Shown here one piece after another: positions 1 through 5,105 of a stretch of DNA of 5,476 bases. The stretch lies in assembly GCA_021792815.1 (NCBI GenBank), contig JAJYTX010000232.1:1-5476 (forward strand). Reading direction: 5' to 3'. How positions within the stretch are numbered: position 1 is the first letter of the stretch; each line of letters opens with the position of its first letter. The notes beneath the pieces are model-generated. The model was given only the letters and a program-made list of their open reading frames with translations, searched no databases and was not told the DNA's origin. The position numbers and the translations under genes were made by a program. This DNA comes from Pseudomonadota bacterium. GTDB lineage: Bacteria; Pseudomonadota; Gammaproteobacteria; Steroidobacterales; Steroidobacteraceae.

Positions 1-2
1 CC

Positions 3-1721
3 GGTCCATATCATGGCGTGGCCCTGCCGCCGCTGTCGGTGAACCTGTTCAATCCCTCCTACGACAAGGATCGCTGGGAGAACACCGAGCTGCGCGTCGA
101 CGGCAAGGTGGGGCCGCTGAGCCTGGTCTATGCCGGCGTGTATCTCGACCGGCATACCGAGCAGCTCGGCGATTACACCAACTATGCCCGCGGCCGGTAC
201 GGTTACTACTATCAGTGTCCGTACAACGCGAAATACCAGCTGCAGGGGTGTTATTCGCCTCGTGCAGCCTGGCACGATACCACCCACAACACGCATTTCT
301 CGCAGGAGCTGCGCATCAGCACGCCGAGCGACTGGCGGCTGCGGGGTCTGGCCGGGTTCTACTACGAGGACTACAAGCTCTACGGTCTCACCCAGTGGAA
401 CTACAATACCATCCCGCAGTGCGCGCCGGGCGGGGCAACCGCCGGCTGCTTCCTGCCGCTCGTGACGTTCCCGGGCATGCCCTATCAGTCCGGTCCCAAT
501 GGCTTCGCGACCCATCCGGCGTTCTTCGACGACAGCGAGCGCACCTTCATCCAGCGGGCGGTGTATTTCTCTGCGAGCTTCGACATCGTGCCGCACAAAC
601 TGACCATCACGGCCGGCGCGCGCTACTTCCGCATGTCGAACTCGGAGGTGGGCGGCTCGATGGGCAGCTTCTACTGCGAGCCGGTGACACCAACGAGCTA
701 TTTCGGTCAGTGCCTGACTTCCAATGTAACGGACTTCAATCCGGCCGACGCGGGCAACGTCAACGCGTTGGGTCCGCTGGTCAACGATCCGCACCTGGTG
801 TTTACCACGACCAATCACCTGCTGCAGACCGGCATGCGCGGGCGCGCCAACCTGACGTGGCGGATCACCCCGGACGTCATGGCGTATTACACGTACTCGC
901 AGGGGTTCCGGCCGGGCGGCTTCAACCGGGGTACCGGCACATATCTCGCGGACGTGAACGGCAATCCGCAGTGGCGGCGGCCGGCGACCTATCTGTCCGA
1001 CAACCTGACCAACAACGAAATCGGCTGGAAGACGCGCTGGCTCCACAACCGGCTGCAGGTGGACGGCGCGGTCTATCAGGAGAACTGGACTCATACCCAG
1101 GTGCAGGTGTTCTGTCCGCAGTGCGGTTTCGGCAACCTGACCTTCACCACCAACGGCGCGAATTATCGCGTCAAGGGCGTGGAGCTGGCGATCGATGCGT
1201 TGCCGATGCGCGGCCTGTCGGTGCACGCGGCGGCATCCTGGAACAGTGGCGAGCAGATCAATGCGCCGAAACTGATGGACAACGTCAAGGGGAGCGCCAA
1301 TTTCGGCAAGCCGATCACCGAATATTACAATTTGGCCGGACAGGCGATACCGGTGCCGAACGTGTTCGGATCGGTGGGCGGGCCGCTCGCCAATTCGCCT
1401 CCCTTCCAGGCCAACATGCGGGTGCGCTACGACTGGATCATCGGCTCGTATTTCCCGTACGTGCAGGTCGGCTTCCAGCATCGGGCACATTCGGTGTCCC
1501 CGACCGGGGAGATCGAGACCGACATCCAGCCGGCGTGGACCACCTATGATGCGTCGATCGGGGTGTCGCGGGGACCGTGGACGCTGTCGCTGCTGGGGAC
1601 CAACCTCACCAACGTGAACAAGAGCCTGTTCACCTCGCGTCGGCAGTTCATCGAGACCTGGACCCCGATGCGTCCGAGGGTGTTCGAGCTGACCTTCAGC
1701 TATCATTACGCGTCGCACTGA
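3..1721 (+). CDS. TonB-dependent outer-membrane receptor, C-terminal beta-barrel part (5' end outside window)
   Basis: This is the barrel part of a TonB-dependent receptor, which brings scarce ligands across the outer membrane using TonB/ExbBD energy. The frame is open to the left edge (codons before the GTG at 18 read G-P-Y-H-G), so that GTG is not the true start; signal peptide, TonB box and plug lie upstream. Counting residues from position 18, alternating amphipathic strands and aromatic-rich turns run throughout. Residues 289-304 hold the family hallmark YYTYSQGFRPGGFN, followed by NNEIGWKTRW (332-341) and GTNLTNVNKSLF (527-538). The end, RPRVFELTFSYHY, is a typical closing strand, although three residues (ASH) follow the last aromatic instead of the usual terminal Phe. 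Eight cysteines occur as four close pairs, probably loop disulfides. The ligand cannot be told from sequence: siderophore, sugar, and amine or aromatic compound are all possible. The next gene on the same strand is a demethylase-type enzyme 379 bp downstream, so functional linkage is only an inference. Confidence 0.93.
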   Translation, partial: GPYHGVALPPLSVNLFNPSYDKDRWENTELRVDGKVGPLSLVYAGVYLDRHTEQLGDYTNYARGRYGYYYQCPYNAKYQLQGCYSPRAAWHDTTHNTHFSQELRISTPSDWRLRGLAGFYYEDYKLYGLTQWNYNTIPQCAPGGATAGCFLPLVTFPGMPYQSGPNGFATHPAFFDDSERTFIQRAVYFSASFDIVPHKLTITAGARYFRMSNSEVGGSMGSFYCEPVTPTSYFGQCLTSNVTDFNPADAGNVNALGPLVNDPHLVFTTTNHLLQTGMRGRANLTWRITPDVMAYYTYSQGFRPGGFNRGTGTYLADVNGNPQWRRPATYLSDNLTNNEIGWKTRWLHNRLQVDGAVYQENWTHTQVQVFCPQCGFGNLTFTTNGANYRVKGVELAIDALPMRGLSVHAAASWNSGEQINAPKLMDNVKGSANFGKPITEYYNLAGQAIPVPNVFGSVGGPLANSPPFQANMRVRYDWIIGSYFPYVQVGFQHRAHSVSPTGEIETDIQPAWTTYDASIGVSRGPWTLSLLGTNLTNVNKSLFTSRRQFIETWTPMRPRVFELTFSYHYASH

Positions 1722-1783
1722 AAGTCCTGGTGTGCGCGGTCGGACTCCCACGCAATCCGGCGCGGGGCGCATGGGAAGCCGTG

Positions 1784-1814
1784 GCCGGCGAGCGGCGGCG
1801 GGCCGCTCGCCGGC
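1784..1814 (+). terminator. Strong GC stem-loop, candidate terminator of the receptor gene
   Basis: A perfect 13-bp inverted repeat (GCCGGCGAGCGGC at 1784-1796 and its complement at 1802-1814) encloses a 5-nt loop. It starts 62 nt after the receptor stop codon. No T tract follows, so it is not a canonical intrinsic terminator. In GC-rich genomes such T-less hairpins can still end or protect transcripts. It could also be a dyad protein site or a dispersed extragenic palindrome. Confidence 0.45.
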
Positions 1815-2013
1815 GCGACGTGGCGGGGTGCGTCGCGCCGCGCGGGCCCGAGGATGCCGTGCAGGATACGGCGGCGCGGCAGCGGCTCGGATCCTGCCCG
1901 ACGCATCCGGACAAGCCGATGACGAAATTCGACCAGCGTCTGGAAGCGGCGGCGCCCATACTGGCGCCGGCGCCATTGCGGCAGGCTGGCGCGGCACTCC
2001 GCCCTGCTGGCGA

Positions 2014-2051
2014 ATGCGGCGTCGCGGCGCGGCCGCGCGGCGACGCCGCGT
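2014..2051 (+). promoter_or_regulatory. Long stem-loop in the leader of the demethylase gene
   Basis: GCGGCGTCGC at 2016-2025 pairs exactly with GCGACGCCGC at 2040-2049. Outside these arms, T2015-G2050 (wobble) and A2014-T2051 can add two pairs. Inside, after one G-G mismatch, four further pairs close a GGCC loop. The element ends about 50 nt before the demethylase ATG and is followed by a very short TTT. It may be a terminator, an attenuator-like leader structure or an RNA stability element. The shape is clear but the role is inference. Confidence 0.35.
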
Positions 2052-2084
2052 GTTTGCCGCGGGGGTCTCGCCGGACGGTTGGCC

Positions 2085-2090
2085 AGGAGA
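2085..2090 (+). promoter_or_regulatory. Ribosome binding site of the demethylase gene
   Basis: AGGAGA lies 10 nt before the ATG at 2101, a good Shine-Dalgarno match with slightly long spacing. An in-frame TGA at 2092-2094 falls between it and the ATG, so translation of this frame cannot begin upstream of 2101. Confidence 0.75.
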
Positions 2091-2100
2091 GTGAGCGGAC

Positions 2101-4683
2101 ATGAGCCAGGGCAGCAGAGAGCGTCGGTTTCCGACAGAAGCGGGCGCGGTCATCATCGGCCAGGGAGGCATCGTCGGGGCCTCGGTGGTGCATCACCTGC
2201 TCGAGCTCGGCTGGGACGACATCGTCGGGCTGGATAAATCCGCGATACCCACCGACATCGGTTCCACCGCACACGCCTCGGATTTCTGCTACATGACCAG
2301 CCACGACCGGCTGTCATGCTGCACCACGCTGTACAGCCGTGAGTTCTACGAGCGCCTGGGCCATTACTGCCGGATCGGCGGCCTGGAGGTGGCGCGGGCC
2401 GCAGACGACGAGCGCATGGAGGAGCTCCGGCGCAAGGTTGGCTCGGCCAAGGCATTCGGTACCCGCGCCGAGCTGGTGTCCGCGGGCAGGGCCAAGACAC
2501 TGTTCCCACTGCTCGAGGAAACGGCGATTCAGGGGGCGCTGTGGGATCCGGATGCCGGTCTGGTCGTGCCCCGCTCGCAACGTGTGGCGGGTGTGCTCCT
2601 CGAGCGCGCGGTTTCGACCGGCAGGCTGCAGGCTTTTGCCAACACCCCGGCGCTGTCGATCGACGTGCATGCGGGGAGGGTGTGCGGTGTCGAGACGCGC
2701 AGGGGCTATATCAAGACGCCGATCGTGATTCTGAGCAGCGGCATCTGGGGGCCGCTGCTCGCCGGGCGCAGCGGCTCGCCGCTGCCCCTGATGCCGTTCG
2801 AGCACCCGCTGCTGTTCTTCGGACCCTATACCGCCTTTGCTGGCACGGGCAAGGAGATCGGTTATCCCCTGTTGCGCGATCAGGGTAACTCCTCGTACCT
2901 GCGCGATACGGGCGATCCCACCACGTCCGAGGGCGGTCAGCTCGAATGGGGCTACTACGAGCAGAACCAGCCGCGGATGGTGCAGCCGCGCGAGATCGCC
3001 GAGCCGGGCGAGGCGCGGCTGTCGCCGTCGATGCGCGACATGGACATCGAGCAGGTGATGCAGGGCTACGAACGCGCCACCGGACTCGTGCCGCTGCTGG
3101 GCGAGCTCGGCTGGGACGAGAAGCGCTCGTTCAATGGCCTGATGTCGATCACCGCCGACGGCATGCCGCTCATCGGGGAGTCCCCGGAGGTCGGCGGGCT
3201 TTGGTTCGCCGAGGCCGTGTGGGTCAAGGATGCTCCGGGCATCGGCAAGCTGTTCGCCGAGTGGCTGGTGAAGGGGCGCACGCAGTGGGATCCGTTCAGC
3301 ATCGACATCGCGCGCTTCTATCCGGTGCAGAAGACGCCGGCCTATGTGCTCGGACGCTGCACGGAGACCGCGAGCAAGGTGTACAACCCGCCGGTTCATC
3401 CGCGCGAGCCGTATCTGACCGGGCGTGATCTGCGCCGCGGCCCGTTCTGGCCGCGGGAGAAGGCACTCGGCGGCTACTTCATGGAGGCGGCGGGCTGGGA
3501 GCGCGCCCACGGCTACGGCGCCAACGAGCAGCGGCTCGAGAAGTATCTCGAACGCGTGCCGCAGCGGCGCAACGAGTGGGATGCCCGTCACTTCTGGCCC
3601 GTATCCAACGCCGAGCAGCTCGCGATGAGCGACGGCGTGGGGATGGTGAACCTGTCGCACTTTGCCATCTATGATGTGGTGGGCCCGGACGCCGAGGCAT
3701 TTCTCGAATATCTCTCGGTGGCCAAGGTGGGCGGCGCCACCGCGCCGGGTCGAGGCATCTACACGCACTTCCTCGACGAAGCGGGCGGGGTGCGGGCCGA
3801 TCTCACCATCATCCGCCTGGACGCCTCTCAGTACCGTGTCGTGTGCGGTGGCAGCACCGGACCGCGGGATCTGATGTGGATGAAGCGGGTCAGGGAGGCG
3901 CGTCATGACCGGGTGCAGATCCAGGACCGCAGCGATGACATCGTGACGCTCGGTCTCTGGGGACCCGAGGCGCGCCGCGTCCTGCAGGCCGTGGCGGACG
4001 ATCCGCAGGCGCTGTCCCAGGAACAGTTTCCGTTCGCCACGGCACGAGCAATCGGCGTGCGCGGCCTGCCGGTGTGGGCCTTCCGCATCTCCTACGTGGG
4101 CGAGCAGGGCTGGGAGCTGTATGTCTCGCCGAGTTACGGCCTGACACTGTGGGATCTGCTGTACGAGCAGGGCGTCACGCCGGTGGGCATCGAAACCTAT
4201 GCGAACACGAGACGGCTGGAGAAAAGCCTGCGGCTGCAGAACGCGGAGCTGCTCACGGAATACAACCTGTATGAGGCGGGCCTGGCGCGTGCCAAGGTCA
4301 AGGAAGATGAATTCCTCGGCAAGGCCGCTTACCTCGCCCAGCGGGAACGTCCACGCCAGGCGGCTTATCTGTGCACGATGAGCCTGACGGAGAACATCGA
4401 CAGCCGTGGCGTTGCGCGCTATCCGGTGGGTCAATGGCCCATTTTGGATCCGCACAGCGGCGAGGTGCTGGTGGATGAGCTCGCGCGACGCTCCTTCACG
4501 ACCAGCATCGCCTACGGGCCGTCGGTCGGGAAGAATCTCGCCCTCGGTTACCTGCCCGAGCGCTATGCGCGGGAAGGGCGCGCGCTGGCCCTGGAATACT
4601 TCGGCGAACGCTATCCGCTGCGCGTGGAAGCGGTCGGTCAGCGCGCGCTCTACGATCCGCACAACGAGCGTCCGAAGTCCTGA
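2101..4683 (+). CDS. FAD/tetrahydrofolate demethylase, dimethylglycine oxidase/dehydrogenase-like (DAO + FAO_M + GcvT + GcvT-C)
   Basis: Cytoplasmic 860-residue enzyme (no signal peptide or membrane segment) with the domain order of Arthrobacter dimethylglycine oxidase and mitochondrial DMGDH/SARDH, and similar length. Residues ~15-395 form the FAD amine-oxidase module: dinucleotide loop VIIGQGGIVG (17-26), GSTAHAS (54-60) whose His58 matches the covalent-FAD His of DMGDH, and His235 and Tyr266, which align with catalytic His225 and Tyr259 of dimethylglycine oxidase. Residues ~410-475 are the linker (LGGYFMEAAGWERAHGY), ~476-745 the folate-binding GcvT domain with GGVRADLT, where Asp567 matches the essential folate-site Asp552, and ~755-850 the GcvT C-terminal barrel (FTTSIAYGP, YLP, LYDP). 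The expected reaction is N-demethylation, with the one-carbon unit moved to tetrahydrofolate. Relatives usually have His where Asp377 sits (WVKDAPG), and the folate-module motif RLEKSLRLQN (705-714) lacks the usual Gly-Tyr and Trp-Gly, so the substrate may not be dimethylglycine. Family comparison is from memory; the class is sure, the substrate is not. Confidence 0.93.
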   Translation: MSQGSRERRFPTEAGAVIIGQGGIVGASVVHHLLELGWDDIVGLDKSAIPTDIGSTAHASDFCYMTSHDRLSCCTTLYSREFYERLGHYCRIGGLEVARAADDERMEELRRKVGSAKAFGTRAELVSAGRAKTLFPLLEETAIQGALWDPDAGLVVPRSQRVAGVLLERAVSTGRLQAFANTPALSIDVHAGRVCGVETRRGYIKTPIVILSSGIWGPLLAGRSGSPLPLMPFEHPLLFFGPYTAFAGTGKEIGYPLLRDQGNSSYLRDTGDPTTSEGGQLEWGYYEQNQPRMVQPREIAEPGEARLSPSMRDMDIEQVMQGYERATGLVPLLGELGWDEKRSFNGLMSITADGMPLIGESPEVGGLWFAEAVWVKDAPGIGKLFAEWLVKGRTQWDPFSIDIARFYPVQKTPAYVLGRCTETASKVYNPPVHPREPYLTGRDLRRGPFWPREKALGGYFMEAAGWERAHGYGANEQRLEKYLERVPQRRNEWDARHFWPVSNAEQLAMSDGVGMVNLSHFAIYDVVGPDAEAFLEYLSVAKVGGATAPGRGIYTHFLDEAGGVRADLTIIRLDASQYRVVCGGSTGPRDLMWMKRVREARHDRVQIQDRSDDIVTLGLWGPEARRVLQAVADDPQALSQEQFPFATARAIGVRGLPVWAFRISYVGEQGWELYVSPSYGLTLWDLLYEQGVTPVGIETYANTRRLEKSLRLQNAELLTEYNLYEAGLARAKVKEDEFLGKAAYLAQRERPRQAAYLCTMSLTENIDSRGVARYPVGQWPILDPHSGEVLVDELARRSFTTSIAYGPSVGKNLALGYLPERYAREGRALALEYFGERYPLRVEAVGQRALYDPHNERPKS

Positions 4684-4895
4684 GCGGCTCCGGGCGTCAG
4701 ATCACCCGAGGCGCAGCCCTCGAGGCCCGTGTCGGTCGCCACCCGTACGATCGTGGTGTCGAAATGCACCCGCGGACGGGTGTCCCGGCCGGCGCGAAAC
4801 GGTGGCTCGAGCGGCAGGCGGTGATGGCTGATGCGGATCGCGCCGATGGGGTGCCCGGAAGGGGCGGGCCTGGGGTGTTGGGGCGATGCGCTCAC
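4650..4895 (-). pseudogene. Truncated N-terminal fragment of a mandelate racemase/muconate lactonizing (enolase-superfamily) enzyme
   Basis: The minus strand reads an 81-residue frame from a GTG at 4895-4893 to a TAG at 4652-4650. Residues 17-69 look like the N-terminal capping domain of the enolase superfamily: IRISHHRLPLEPPFRAGRDT, then RVHFDTTIVRV, then TDTGLEG and SGDLTPG. These match the usual order of a first strand, the LPL-x-PF-RA segment, a long second strand and the turn before the SGD motif. The family is normally ~350-400 residues, and here all of the catalytic barrel (Lys and metal-binding Asp/Glu) is missing. Recognisable similarity ends near 4689, about 6 bp from the demethylase stop codon; residues 72-81 are only the antisense of that gene. 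The upstream frame is closed by a stop at 4937-4935, and no good ribosome site precedes the GTG. I read it as a relic left by a deletion or rearrangement. It could be a chance antisense frame, but the ordered motifs argue against that. Confidence 0.68.
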
Positions 4896-4972
4896 GGGTA
4901 TGCCGTCCCGGTGATCTGCCGGGCGTCCGGGATCTTACCTGCCAAGCCTTTCACATCGGCTGCGGTGCTCCA

Positions 4973-4988
4973 AGCCGAGAATTTGGCT
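4973..4988. repeat. Imperfect dyad AGCC-N8-GGCT, candidate LysR operator
   Basis: The half-sites AGCC and GGCT flank GAGAATTT, and the inner A/T pair (4978 and 4983) is also symmetric. A second copy of the left half-site sequence CCAAGCC starts 28 bp upstream at 4942. The location between divergent genes suits a LysR-type site, but the spacing is not an exact T-N11-A box, so this is only a candidate. Confidence 0.25.
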
Positions 4989-5096
4989 GGCGGCATCGAA
5001 AAAAGGCATGGAAATCCGCTGCGCCGCTGCCGCTCGGAACGTTAGTATGCGGCTGATCGCGCCGGGGGCTCCGGCAGGCATCGCCCGAAGCTGCGC

Positions 5097-5100
5097 GAGG
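5097..5100 (+). promoter_or_regulatory. Ribosome binding site of the LysR gene
   Basis: GAGG ends 5 nt before the ATG at 5106. The same frame has a TAG at 5043-5045 and no ATG, GTG or TTG between it and 5106, which fixes the start. Confidence 0.65.
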
Positions 5101-5105
5101 ACCGG

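Larger units (their letters stand above)
1722..2100. other. Non-coding gap between receptor and demethylase genes
   Basis: This 379-bp stretch is extremely GC-rich. The frames that stay open across it translate to Arg/Ala/Gly-rich low-complexity protein with no recognisable family. It holds the 13-bp hairpin at 1784-1814, a weaker 7-bp inverted repeat (GCAGGAT 1861-1867 with ATCCTGC 1891-1897, 23-nt loop), and a long stem-loop at 2014-2051. I see no sigma-70 promoter of reasonable quality, no tRNA-like fold and no insertion-sequence end. Whether the demethylase gene has its own promoter here cannot be decided from the bases alone. Confidence 0.6.
4896..5105. promoter_or_regulatory. Divergent intergenic region between the enolase-family relic and the LysR gene
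   Basis: About 210 bp separate two start codons pointing away from each other. The middle (roughly 4935-5050) is clearly less GC-rich than the rest of the window and includes an A6 run (4999-5004), as expected of a promoter and operator region. It contains the dyad AGCC-N8-GGCT (4973-4988), two copies of CCAAGCC (4942-4948 and 4970-4976) and two copies of GGCAT (4992-4996 and 5005-5009). TAGTAT at 5043-5048 resembles a -10 box but has no convincing -35 partner. LysR-family regulators commonly bind such divergent regions; the binding site itself is not proven. Confidence 0.4.

Noticed and set aside
215..1549. 444-residue plus-strand frame inside the receptor gene
   Set aside because: It is out of frame with the receptor, Arg/Ala/Gly-rich and without motifs, whereas the receptor frame has clear barrel hallmarks.
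1732..2094. 120-residue plus-strand frame filling the gap before the demethylase
   Set aside because: Arg/Gly/Ala-rich low complexity typical of GC-rich non-coding DNA, with no ribosome site at its start and no recognisable family. Its TGA at 2092-2094 is useful only in fixing the demethylase start.
1696..2304. 202-residue minus-strand frame across the intergenic gap
   Set aside because: It overlaps the ends of two well-supported genes and has low-complexity composition with no recognisable domain.
2314..4662. 782-residue open frame on the minus strand opposite the demethylase gene
   Set aside because: It is a shadow of GC-rich codon structure. Its product shows no family signature, and the plus strand carries a complete enzyme with ordered domains.
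4767..4782. Hairpin CACCCG-CGGA-CGGGTG as a terminator for the demethylase gene
   Set aside because: Only 6 bp, 84 nt after the stop codon, without a T tract, and inside the former coding sequence of the enolase-family relic, so it is not convincing.
4764..5045. 93-residue plus-strand frame after the demethylase gene
   Set aside because: It lies opposite the enolase-family relic and then enters the promoter-like spacer. There is no domain or coding signature.
5043..5048. TAGTAT as the -10 box of the LysR promoter
   Set aside because: There is no -35 match at 16-18 bp upstream, where the sequence is GC-rich CCGCTGCGCC. Kept only as a remark in the spacer entry.
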